In this document: in pieces, positions 16,522 through 23,888 of the stretch
Numbering within the stretch: the stretch's first letter is position 1
Layout of the letters: every line of letters begins with the position of its first letter
From: Bacillota bacterium
GTDB taxonomy: Bacteria > Bacillota > Clostridia > Lachnospirales > Bianqueaceae
Assembly (NCBI GenBank): GCA_017634575.1
Contig: JAGBND010000022.1
Span: forward strand, 1 to 36,602
Length of the DNA stretch: 36,602 bases
Direction of reading: 5' to 3'
Position numbers and translations under genes: made by a program
The notes under the pieces: model-generated
The model's database searches: none
Seen by the model: the letters and a program-made list of their open reading frames with translations, nothing else
Told to the model about the DNA's origin: nothing

Positions 16522-18918
16522 TTAACTACTTTTAGAACCGTCCCCAACGAGGGTATAGTGCGCTACGATTTCTTTCTGAATGTCAGGGGGATATTGCAGC
16601 ACGGTATAGACATTTCCCTGTTTGCTGGTTTTTTCTATAGAAGTTATTCCTTTGGAGAGGCCAAGGGCTGTCTGTGTCTGGACCACGCGACCATCGACTT
16701 CATGTTCTTCCACGTAACCAAGCTTGGTCAAAAGCCGGAAAATGTCTGTTCCGAAGATCACCTTAACGTTTTCAGCAGTGGTGATCCGGTTGAGCTGATC
16801 CTTGATCTCAGAAATCAGATACAGGTCTTTGTATTCAAATTGCTCGGCATCTTCCGGGTTAAGGAAGAATGGCCTTTTCAGTTTGCTCTGCTTAGGCTGG
16901 GGACTCTCCTTGGCGCTCTTCTCTTTGGATCTCTTATCCTTAGCTTTTTTCTCCTTAGCATCAGATCCGTCAGGTTCATTAGATTCATTAGCTCCGTCAG
17001 ACCCAATAGAATCATTATATCCATCACGTCCTTGAGATCTATTAAATACATCCGGTTCATCTGCAATGCTTGTAACCGCTTCCGGATAGGCATCCATAAA
17101 ATCATCAATAGCCCGGAGAAATCTGTCCCCGTATTTTTCGAACTTAGCCCGTCCGACTCCGGACACAGCCAACATGGCGGTTTGGCTGCGGGGCGCTTTC
17201 GCGCTCATATCCACCAGCGTTTTATCGCTGAAAACAATATAAGGGGGCATGCCCTCTTCCCTGGCTATATCCAGCCGCAGCCTTCGAAGCGTATCAAACA
17301 AAGCAAAACCGGCCCTGGTAAGCGCATCGGTACTCCGTCTCTTCTGTTCCTTTGCACGATGGCCGCTCTCCATCTGACGCTCTTCATGGCTGCGCACCAT
17401 CACATGAGTCTCCGGGTTTCTCAGCGGTTCGATATTCCCGATCCGAATCACACTGTACTTGTCAGCAGACTGAGTTAAATAGCCTTCCAGAATCATCTGA
17501 CTGATCAGGAGCCTTAACTCCTCTTCCGATCGATCCTTCAGCGCGCCATAGGTTTTATATCTATCAGCGCCAAGCTCCTTCAGGCGGGCCCGATTAGCAC
17601 CAAGCAGCGTCCCAAGAAGAACATTCAGCCCGTAGCGTCCTTTCAGTTCCCAGACGCAATTAATAACCTGCCTCGCTTCCTGGGTCATATCGTGCTCGAT
17701 AACCTCTCTTTGGCAATTGCCGCAGCTGCCGCAGGGCTCGATCCTTTTCTCCCCAAAATAGGCCAGAATATAATTTCGCAGACATTCAGGCGTACGGCAG
17801 TAGTTCTCCATGACCTGCAGTCTTTTGGCATCCCGCTGCCGGATCAGCTCGGCGTCCTCAAAGGACATATCCGCAAATTCCTTGTGCTCCAGCAGGAATT
17901 TATTAATCATAATATCCTGCGGAGAAAAAAGCAAAATGCATTCGGCCTTCTCACCGTCTCTTCCGGCACGTCCTGCTTCCTGATAGTAGTTTTCCATGCT
18001 CTGGGGCATGTTGTAATGGATAACATAGCGGACATTGGATTTGTCAATGCCCATGCCAAAGGCATTGGTAGCCACAATCACCGGCCGCCTGTCGTAGATA
18101 AAATCATCCTGGCTTTCCTTTCGGTCTCCATTTCCCATGCCGGCATGATACCTCGCCACCGGAACATTCATCCCGGACAGACGTTCATATAAAGCATCTA
18201 CATTTTTTCTCGTGGCACAGTAAATAATGCCGGATTCGTCCGGATGATTGCGGATATATTCAAGGACATAATCATCCTTGGCGCGGAGCGTTTCCACATT
18301 AAAAAAAAGATTTTCCCGGTCAAAGCCGGTAACCACAATTTCCGGATTTTCAAGCTTTAATACGCAGGCGATATCAGTCTTAACCTCCGGAGTCGCGGTT
18401 GCAGTGAACGCACTGACAACAGGCCTTCTGACCAGACGCTCGATAAAATCGACGATTTTCAGGTAGCTTGGCCGAAAGTCCTGCCCCCACTGGGAAATGC
18501 AATGAGCCTCATCCACGGTGACCATGGAAATCCGGATTTGTTCGGTAAATTCAATAAATCCGGCACTTTCCAGCCGTTCAGGGGCCACATACAGGATCTT
18601 GTAGGCGCCTTGCAGCGCTCTGGCATAGACCTTTGCAATCTGCCCCTCTGTCAGAGAAGAATTGATATAACCGGCAGGGATTCCTGCCTCCTTCAGAGCT
18701 TTTACCTGGTCCTGCATCAGTGAGATCAGAGGTGATATTACGATCGTCATTCCCGGCAGCAGCATGGCCGGGACCTGGTAACAAATCGATTTTCCGGCAC
18801 CGGTGGGCATGATTGACAAAACATCCCTCCCAGACAGAATTGCTTCAACAACCTCTTCCTGACCGGGCTTGTATGAATCGTATCCAAAAAATGCTTTTAA
18901 GGTTTCTTTTGCGTTCAT
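16522..18918 (-). CDS. recQ: RecQ-family DNA helicase, first gene of the Wadjet operon
   Basis: A 798-residue ATP-dependent 3'-5' DNA helicase. Walker A MPTGAGKS lies at 37-44, DEAH at 136-139 and motif VI QEAGRAGRDG at 313-322. A zinc site has Cys374/379/396/399/402, followed by a winged helix, an HRDC domain at about 534-612, a hydrophilic Ser/Asp/Lys linker at 618-682 and an extra C-terminal domain at 690-790. It is about 190 residues longer than E. coli RecQ. ATG 18918 follows AGGA. It lies 21 bp before jetA, in the same operon. The last codons (GDGSKSS) are read from a GGGGACGGTTCT element. It could be the housekeeping RecQ swept into the operon or a defence-dedicated copy; the window cannot tell. 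Confidence 0.93.
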   Translation of the reverse strand: MNAKETLKAFFGYDSYKPGQEEVVEAILSGRDVLSIMPTGAGKSICYQVPAMLLPGMTIVISPLISLMQDQVKALKEAGIPAGYINSSLTEGQIAKVYARALQGAYKILYVAPERLESAGFIEFTEQIRISMVTVDEAHCISQWGQDFRPSYLKIVDFIERLVRRPVVSAFTATATPEVKTDIACVLKLENPEIVVTGFDRENLFFNVETLRAKDDYVLEYIRNHPDESGIIYCATRKNVDALYERLSGMNVPVARYHAGMGNGDRKESQDDFIYDRRPVIVATNAFGMGIDKSNVRYVIHYNMPQSMENYYQEAGRAGRDGEKAECILLFSPQDIMINKFLLEHKEFADMSFEDAELIRQRDAKRLQVMENYCRTPECLRNYILAYFGEKRIEPCGSCGNCQREVIEHDMTQEARQVINCVWELKGRYGLNVLLGTLLGANRARLKELGADRYKTYGALKDRSEEELRLLISQMILEGYLTQSADKYSVIRIGNIEPLRNPETHVMVRSHEERQMESGHRAKEQKRRSTDALTRAGFALFDTLRRLRLDIAREEGMPPYIVFSDKTLVDMSAKAPRSQTAMLAVSGVGRAKFEKYGDRFLRAIDDFMDAYPEAVTSIADEPDVFNRSQGRDGYNDSIGSDGANESNEPDGSDAKEKKAKDKRSKEKSAKESPQPKQSKLKRPFFLNPEDAEQFEYKDLYLISEIKDQLNRITTAENVKVIFGTDIFRLLTKLGYVEEHEVDGRVVQTQTALGLSKGITSIEKTSKQGNVYTVLQYPPDIQKEIVAHYTLVGDGSKSS
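16526..16547. repeat. GGGGACGGTTCT element, site 4 (inside the recQ 3' end)
   Basis: On the minus strand this reads TTGGGGACGGTTCTAAAAGTAG and supplies the last recQ codons, with the TAA directly after. It has the same orientation relative to the gene as sites 1, 3 and 5. Confidence 0.8.
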
Positions 18919-19052
18919 TGTCTTTCCTGTCTATTATGGGCTGTTATGGGCTTTTATAGGAACGGTAAATTCGGAAATGATGCCGCCGCCATATATCTAG
19001 TCTCTGCGTGTCGCAGATTTACTCTGCCGCCATGCTGTCCAAGTCAAAATCC

Positions 19053-19115
19053 TTAACATGTGAGGAAGCCTACACCCTGTACCCATCCATAAAAAATTAA
19101 ATGTTTTCGAATCAT
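19053..19115 (-). pseudogene. Acylphosphatase 5' remnant
   Basis: Reading from ATG 19115 gives the same first 17 residues as the intact acylphosphatase at 21417-21689 (MIRKHLIFYGWVQGVGF), then LTC and a stop at 19053. The catalytic Arg that follows GVGF is lost. Similarity to the intact copy continues upstream through the promoter to about 19154. Several differences fall at third codon positions, so the copies diverged partly under selection. It now looks like a 20-codon leader on the recQ-jet transcript. Confidence 0.8.
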
Positions 19116-19124
19116 AATAATCAG

Positions 19125-19153
19125 ATTGTAAATCGAAAACGTCAAAAAGTCAA
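19125..19153 (-). promoter_or_regulatory. Promoter shared with acyP, facing the recQ-jet operon
   Basis: TTGACT (19153-19148), 17 bp, TACAAT (19130-19125) on the minus strand, near-identical to the acyP promoter at 21699-21727. The next intact gene downstream is recQ at 18918, about 200 nt away, so this is the best visible promoter for recQ-jetABCD. The stretch 18919-19052 holds no gene; it contains a 6-bp hairpin at 19003-19017. Confidence 0.65.
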
Positions 19154-19173
19154 TCGGCTGATTCACCGGTTGC

Positions 19174-19368
19174 TTACCACAATTGGCCATTTGTAAGTGT
19201 TTCTTCTTTCTGTACAATATAGAAACAATCACATATAATAATTAAAAATCCGACTGCCCTGTTGAAAGCCAGCGTTTCCCGTACCAGTGCAAAAAAGATT
19301 GCCCACTTCACGCAGTCCGTTACCGAAGGTACCAGTGAAATATTTAATGCCGATGCATGATTTTTCAC
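19174..19368 (-). pseudogene. Probable EamA/DMT transporter C-terminal remnant
   Basis: An open stretch of 64 codons. ALNISLVPSVTDCVKWAIFF, then RETLAFNRAVGFLIIIC and YIVQKEE, resemble the last two helices of EamA-family drug/metabolite transporters, where a Pro-containing helix, a (G)E-(T/S)-L loop and a final GxxLIxxGVYI helix are usual. The other eight helices are absent and the plus-strand lipoprotein leader begins beside it. Residues such as Cys/Asp in the final helix suggest decay. Assignment is by pattern only. Confidence 0.4.
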
Positions 19369-19381
19369 ACGGCTATTTGTG

Positions 19382-19431
19382 CCGGAGCGTCACAAACAGC
19401 TGATCATACGTGTTCCGTCGCTACGCTCCGG
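19382..19431 (+). other. Inverted repeat in the leader of the MORN-like lipoprotein gene
   Basis: CCGGAGCGT (19382-19390) and ACGCTCCGG (19423-19431) are exact 9-bp reverse complements, 32 bases apart, just before the GGAG ribosome binding site. They could form an mRNA hairpin or be a protein-binding site. No convincing promoter was identified upstream. Confidence 0.5.
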
Positions 19432-19444
19432 AATGGAGATTGAA

Positions 19445-21256
19445 ATGAAATCCGGATTCTTTTTTCTAAAGAGTATATCCCTGTTTCTGATCCTTTTGCT
19501 TCTGGCAGGCTGCCGCAAAACCCCGGACCCGAATCAAAATAGCGGCATAGACGGCGCAGCATCCGAGAGCATCTATGATACCTGGAAAAACAGCGCGCCG
19601 GCTGACAGTGCACAGAGTCAGACTACTGAACAGAGTCAGGCTTCATCCGGCATGCTCAACCAGGAAACAATACAGATTTCCTTCCTTGGCCAGACCTTCG
19701 ACGGTGTATACAGCGGCGCTTCCGCCGATGGCGTTCCCGATGGAAACGGCACATTTTCCTCCGGTGATCTTTCTTACACCGGCTCCTTCTCCTCCGGCCT
19801 ATTCAAAACCGGAGACATCAAAAACCTGCCTTATACGATGACCGCAGGCGATGAAACATTCAACGGGACCATCGACGGCAGAATAACGGACGGCGTGCTT
19901 GGAGGAAAAGTCACCTTTTCTTCTTTTACCTTTCAGTATACAGGCTTCATAAGCCAGGGGCTTCCTGAGGGTTATGGTCAGGTTTCGAATATGCCTTATC
20001 TCATGAACTATATGGAACAGACTATTCAAGGAACCTATAACGGTTCCGTGGATGGTCTGAAGCCCTCCGGTCAGGGAACATTTGATGCGCCCGATACCGC
20101 GTTCAAGGGTTCGTTTGCCGATGGCTTTCCGGATAACGGGATCATCTCCGGTCTTCCCCTCACTCTAAAGATCGGTGATAACAGCTTTAACGGAGTCTAT
20201 GACGGCCAGATTGTCAATGGCGCCCTCACGGGCACCGGCTCCTTTACTTCTGATGCTTTTTCTTTCGATGGCCTCTTCCGGGGCGGCGTTCCGTCGGACA
20301 GCCGTAATGCGAAGATTCCCTATACCCTGGTTTATCAAGATATTACATATTATGGAACCTATACAGGACCTGTTGAGAATCTGACACCATCGGGAGAAAA
20401 CGGTGTTTTTGATGGTGCTGCGGGATCCGAAGGATACTACCTCTACTTTGAAGGAACCTTCCAGGATGGGGGCATCTGGGATGGATATTTGAAAACTAAT
20501 GGCTATAAAATGACATTCATGAGCGTTAACTGGAATGATCAGGAATCTACACCATTTGAGCGCACAGGTTCTTTTGAAGGAAATATCAAGAATGGTCTTG
20601 GAGAAGGCCAGGCTACGTTTAGCGCGTCAAATGACAGTGGAATCGAATACACCAAGCAGGGAACCCTCAGCGGTGGTCTATACCACGGCTTAGTCGAAGA
20701 AACTTACTACCTTGCGCAGGGAGAACTTCACAATACATCGGAATTCGACATGGGCGCGCGTGTCTTCAAAACCGGCGCAGACATGTTGTTCCATCTGATT
20801 GTAACTGCCACAGATGACAATCCCGATTATAAGAACATTCCCATCGAAGCCTTCGATTTCCTTAAGAAAAATGAAATGGGCTTCATGTATGGTGAAGATC
20901 ACCAGGCTGTGCTGCAGGTACTGGATCCTGGTCTCACCTACGATCAATATTTTTCCTCCCCTGACCAATATGCCGGTAAAATCATGCAGCTGAGCGGCTT
21001 TCAGGTAGTTTACTCTGAACCCAGCGAATCCTATATACAAAATCTGACTTCTTTCAATATTGTAGCTCTACAGGAGGGAACGAGTCGCGTAGTTTGGATC
21101 ACAGTCTTCGGGACAAAAGATAAACTCGCAAATTTCACATTTGACCCAGCCAGCCCCATCACTGTCATCGGCATGCCGATCCGGACAGAAACCGATGAAA
21201 ATTATCAATATATTGACATGCTCGCTGTCGAGGTCAGAAACGATATCCCGCAATAA
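19445..21256 (+). CDS. MORN-like-repeat lipoprotein
   Basis: A 603-residue protein. The start ATG 19445 has GGAG seven bases upstream and gives a clean lipoprotein signal with lipobox LAGC (Cys23); upstream in-frame starts would put 15 or more non-signal residues first. A Ser/Gln-rich linker follows. Residues 80-425 are repeats of the MORN type (F-x-G-x-(F/Y)-x-x-G, D-G-x-P-x-G-x-G-x-(F/V)), arranged in about five units of 50-55 residues often ending LPYTL. Residues 505-600 look like a small OB-type beta domain (AGKIMQLSGFQVVYSEP, VVWITVFG, PITVIGMPIR). It is likely displayed on the cell surface; partner and function unknown. A terminator follows at 21287. Confidence 0.85.
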   Translation: MKSGFFFLKSISLFLILLLLAGCRKTPDPNQNSGIDGAASESIYDTWKNSAPADSAQSQTTEQSQASSGMLNQETIQISFLGQTFDGVYSGASADGVPDGNGTFSSGDLSYTGSFSSGLFKTGDIKNLPYTMTAGDETFNGTIDGRITDGVLGGKVTFSSFTFQYTGFISQGLPEGYGQVSNMPYLMNYMEQTIQGTYNGSVDGLKPSGQGTFDAPDTAFKGSFADGFPDNGIISGLPLTLKIGDNSFNGVYDGQIVNGALTGTGSFTSDAFSFDGLFRGGVPSDSRNAKIPYTLVYQDITYYGTYTGPVENLTPSGENGVFDGAAGSEGYYLYFEGTFQDGGIWDGYLKTNGYKMTFMSVNWNDQESTPFERTGSFEGNIKNGLGEGQATFSASNDSGIEYTKQGTLSGGLYHGLVEETYYLAQGELHNTSEFDMGARVFKTGADMLFHLIVTATDDNPDYKNIPIEAFDFLKKNEMGFMYGEDHQAVLQVLDPGLTYDQYFSSPDQYAGKIMQLSGFQVVYSEPSESYIQNLTSFNIVALQEGTSRVVWITVFGTKDKLANFTFDPASPITVIGMPIRTETDENYQYIDMLAVEVRNDIPQ

Positions 21257-21286
21257 TGCCGGCAAATTCAACGATCATACGCAAAA

Positions 21287-21329
21287 GACAGGAGAAGACT
21301 CACAAAGTCCTCTCCTGTCTGCATTTTTT
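21287..21329 (+). terminator. Intrinsic terminator of the MORN-like lipoprotein gene
   Basis: GACAGGAGA (21287-21295) pairs with TCTCCTGTC (21311-21319), with an inner GACT/AGTC pair, followed by TGCATTTTTT. Confidence 0.9.
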
Positions 21330-21360
21330 GCTTCTGTTTTACTATTATTCTTCAGAAAGG

Positions 21361-21416
21361 CTATTTTTAGAACCGTCCCCAGTATGGGGATCCCCAAAGT
21401 GGGGGTCCCAAAGTGG
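21361..21416. repeat. GGGGACGGTTCT element, site 5 (extended form)
   Basis: AGAACCGTCCCC at 21369-21380, followed by alternating CCCCA and TTTGGGG-type blocks up to the acyP stop codon. Read on the minus strand it begins immediately after the acyP TAA. The extra blocks resemble those at 4661-4695 (site 2). Confidence 0.8.
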
Positions 21417-21689
21417 TTAATAAGAGTAGCTCCTGAATCTGCGTTCATTTTCTACCAGCGGGATTGTTTTGGCGACTATATTCTCGATACGGATATAGGT
21501 TCCCCGCTCAATGGCCTCGATCACTTTGTCGATATCCGCCTCTTCCCCCTGAATTTCCGTGGATACCGTTCCGTCCCACTCGTTCCTGACCCATCCGGTG
21601 CAGCCGAATTGCTCAGCTGCAAGGCGGGCGCGATAGCGAAATCCTACGCCCTGCACCCAGCCATAAAAAATTAAATGTTTTCGAATCAT
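21417..21689 (-). CDS. acyP: Acylphosphatase
   Basis: A 90-residue cytosolic enzyme that hydrolyses acyl-phosphates. Residues 7-20 (IFYGWVQGVGFRYR) hold the phosphate loop with catalytic Arg18, and SerTrp-like GCTGWVRNEWDGTV contains the catalytic Asn. Length matches the family exactly if translation starts at ATG 21689. An upstream extension to 21743 would include the promoter and is rejected. No ribosome binding site is visible; the predicted transcription start is only a few bases before the ATG. The first part of the gene is duplicated at 19053-19154. Confidence 0.9.
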   Translation of the reverse strand: MIRKHLIFYGWVQGVGFRYRARLAAEQFGCTGWVRNEWDGTVSTEIQGEEADIDKVIEAIERGTYIRIENIVAKTIPLVENERRFRSYSY

Positions 21690-21698
21690 AATAATCAA

Positions 21699-21727
21699 AT
21701 TGTAAAGCGAAACCGTCAAAAAGTCAA
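21699..21727 (-). promoter_or_regulatory. acyP promoter (near-leaderless)
   Basis: TTGACT (21727-21722), 17 bp, TACAAT (21704-21699); only nine bases separate the -10 from the ATG. The duplicated copy keeps the same boxes and spacing. Confidence 0.7.
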
Positions 21728-21755
21728 TCAGTGACGGGCACATACACTTCCTTTT

Positions 21756-23102
21756 TTATTCCAAATGCCCCTTCTCTTTGATCACCTGGACAATCTGATC
21801 GGCGTATTGTTTGCAGATGGCATCTGTTTCAGCCTCCACCATGACGCGGATCACAGGCTCCGTGCCGCTTTCCCTTACCAGCACGCGGCCCGTGTCGCCA
21901 AGAGCTTCCGAAACAGCGCTGACAGCCTGCTGCACATCGGGATCCGCCATTACAGCAGGTTTACTCTTGACCCGGACATTCTGAAGCTCCTGGGGATAGA
22001 AAACCATCTCAGCGGCCAGCTCGCTCATGGGCTTTTCTTTGGCAAGCATGACCTCCATCAGCTTCAGGGAGGTGAGGATGCCGTCGCCGGTGGTGGCATA
22101 TTTGGAGAAAATAATATGTCCGGACTGCTCGCCGCCGATGCGGTGGCCATGGGCTGACATTTCCTCGTACACATAACGATCGCCGACTTTTGTTTTCACA
22201 TAGTCAATGCCGGCCTTGTCAAAAGCCTTGTACAGGCCAAAGTTGGACATGATCGTGGTAACGACCGTATTGTTCAAAAGCTTGCCGCGCTTTTTCATAT
22301 AGGTGGCATAAATATAGAGTATGTGATCACCTGTCACCACATTGCCCTTCTCATCTACGCACAAGCAGCGGTCGGCATCGCCATCGTAAGCAAAACCGAT
22401 ATCCAGACCCTTCTCCACCACGAACTTCTGCAGATGCTCAATATGCGTGCTTCCGCAGTCGGTATTGATATTATAGCCGTCCGGCTCGTCGCTCATCACA
22501 TAGGTCTTTGCGCCCAGCGCATCGAACACGCTTCTGGCGATCTGCCATGCCGATCCGTTGGCCACATCCAGTCCTACCTTCACATTTTTGAAGCTGTACT
22601 TGCTCATGGAAATCAGGTATCCGGTATAACGGTTCCGGCCGGCCACATAATCCACGGTACGGCCGATATCGTGCCGGTGCGCAATGGGAATCTCGAAGGC
22701 ACCGTCCAGATAGTCCTCCACCATGGCGATGGTCTCATCGTCCATCTTTTCGCCGTTGCCATTCAGAAGCTTAATACCGTTATCATAGTACGGATTGTGA
22801 GATGCAGAGATCATAATTCCGCAGTCGAAATCATCCACACGGGTGATGTAGGCAACGGATGGGGTCGTGGTAACATGCATGATGTAGGCATCGGCGCCGC
22901 TGGCCATAAGGCCCGTGCAAAGCGCATATTCAAACATATAGGAGCTGCGCCGGGTGTCCTTGCCGATGACCACTTTTGCCTTTTTGTTCAGCCGCTCGCC
23001 GTAATACCAGCCCAGAAAACGCCCTGTTTCGATGGCGTGCTCAAATGTCAGATTTTCATTCGCTTCCCCGCGGAAGCCATCCGTTCCAAAATATTTTCCC
23101 AT
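21756..23102 (-). CDS. glmM: Phosphoglucosamine mutase GlmM
   Basis: A 448-residue cytosolic enzyme converting glucosamine-6-phosphate to glucosamine-1-phosphate for UDP-GlcNAc and peptidoglycan synthesis. It starts MGKYFGTDGFRG as usual. The phosphoserine loop ISASHNP has Ser101, the metal loop DGDADR is at 240-245, the sugar-binding GGEQSGH follows, and the phosphate-binding RESGTEPVIRV is near the C-terminus. ATG 23102 lies one base after the stop of the beta-helix gene and has AGGAG nine bases upstream, so the two are translated from one message. The message begins with a glmS-type ribozyme. Confidence 0.96.
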   Translation of the reverse strand: MGKYFGTDGFRGEANENLTFEHAIETGRFLGWYYGERLNKKAKVVIGKDTRRSSYMFEYALCTGLMASGADAYIMHVTTTPSVAYITRVDDFDCGIMISASHNPYYDNGIKLLNGNGEKMDDETIAMVEDYLDGAFEIPIAHRHDIGRTVDYVAGRNRYTGYLISMSKYSFKNVKVGLDVANGSAWQIARSVFDALGAKTYVMSDEPDGYNINTDCGSTHIEHLQKFVVEKGLDIGFAYDGDADRCLCVDEKGNVVTGDHILYIYATYMKKRGKLLNNTVVTTIMSNFGLYKAFDKAGIDYVKTKVGDRYVYEEMSAHGHRIGGEQSGHIIFSKYATTGDGILTSLKLMEVMLAKEKPMSELAAEMVFYPQELQNVRVKSKPAVMADPDVQQAVSAVSEALGDTGRVLVRESGTEPVIRVMVEAETDAICKQYADQIVQVIKEKGHLE

Positions 23103-23103
23103 T

Positions 23104-23823
23104 TTAACGATTCTCCTTTTCGATTATATTGCCATTATTTTTCCAGATAGATTGCGCCGGAACAAATCCGCGCACGCATGAGGTGGGGTAAACATTGGAG
23201 TGCCGGCCGATGACGGTTCCGGGATTAAGCACCGCATTGCAGCCCACTTCCACATAGTCGCCCAGCATGGCGCCCATCTTTTTAAGGCCTGTCTCCATGC
23301 TTTTATCCCCATCGTGAATGACCACCAGGCGTTTGTCGCTCTTCACGTTGGAGGTAATGGAGCCTGCCCCCATATGGCTGTAATAACCTAAAATCGAATC
23401 GCCTACATAATTATAGTGAGGGGTCTGAACGTGGTCGAAGAGGATCACGTTTTTCAGTTCCACCGAGTTTCCGACCACACAGTCTGCGCCGACCAGAGCG
23501 GACCCGCGAATAAAAGCGCAATGTCTGACCTCGGTTCCGGGACCGATGATGCAGGGCGCGCCCAGATAAGCCGAGGGGTAGATCACGGCGCTTTCGTGCA
23601 CCCACACATGTTCGGAAATCTCTTTATACTCAGGGCCAAGGGTTTCTCCCAGCTGAAGGATCATATTCTTAATACCGGCTAGCGCCTCCCAGGGATAGGT
23701 AAAAGCGCGCAGATAATCAGCCGCAAGCGTATGCTCCAGATCAAAAAGCTCTGAGATACGGCACTGCGGAATCCGACCCGTCGGATGGCAGTCTTCTATT
23801 AAATTGTTTTGTAATTCAGGCAT
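23104..23823 (-). CDS. Left-handed beta-helix sugar-phosphate acyltransferase/pyrophosphorylase-like protein
   Basis: A 239-residue protein; residues 70-225 contain hexapeptide-type turns (for example SAYLGAPCIIGPGTEVRHCAFIRG and VEVGCNAVLNPGTVIGRHSNVYP) forming a left-handed parallel beta-helix like the C-terminal domain of GlmU. HYNYVGDSILG and HMGAGSITSNVK match GlmU acetyltransferase active-site regions. The nucleotidyltransferase domain of GlmU is absent. Similar stand-alone clostridial proteins are often named UDP-GlcNAc pyrophosphorylase. Next to glmM, the likely job is N-acetylation of glucosamine-1-phosphate, using acetyl-CoA. ATG 23823 follows AAGGAG ten bases upstream, within a hairpin. 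This is an inference from fold and neighbours. Confidence 0.8.
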   Translation of the reverse strand: MPELQNNLIEDCHPTGRIPQCRISELFDLEHTLAADYLRAFTYPWEALAGIKNMILQLGETLGPEYKEISEHVWVHESAVIYPSAYLGAPCIIGPGTEVRHCAFIRGSALVGADCVVGNSVELKNVILFDHVQTPHYNYVGDSILGYYSHMGAGSITSNVKSDKRLVVIHDGDKSMETGLKKMGAMLGDYVEVGCNAVLNPGTVIGRHSNVYPTSCVRGFVPAQSIWKNNGNIIEKENR

Positions 23824-23888
23824 AAAAAAGGTTCTCCTTTAGTCACTTATATATTTGGGCGTAGCCAAATAAAAGTGATGGGAGAACC
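23824..23888 (-). promoter_or_regulatory. Terminator-like hairpin that includes the ribosome binding site
   Basis: On the minus strand GGTTCTCC (23888-23881) pairs with GGAGAACC (23837-23830), which contains the Shine-Dalgarno sequence. Inner pairs TCACTT/AAGTGA and ATTTGG/CCAAAT extend the stem. T6 (23829-23824) and then the ATG follow directly. It could terminate transcription or hide the ribosome binding site; part may also be the ribozyme 3' domain. Confidence 0.6.

Noticed and set aside
15550..17478. A 642-codon plus-strand open frame opposite recQ and jetA
   Set aside because: It is antisense to two genes with clear domain motifs, has no ribosome binding site or recognisable domain, and its composition follows the codon structure of the opposite strand.
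19379..19444. GTG start 22 residues upstream of the MORN-like lipoprotein
   Set aside because: It would place charged residues before the lipoprotein signal and cover the leader inverted repeat; ATG 19445 has GGAG at the right distance.
21690..21743. N-terminal extension of acylphosphatase
   Set aside because: It spans the promoter boxes, has no ribosome binding site, and makes the protein longer than the very constant family length.
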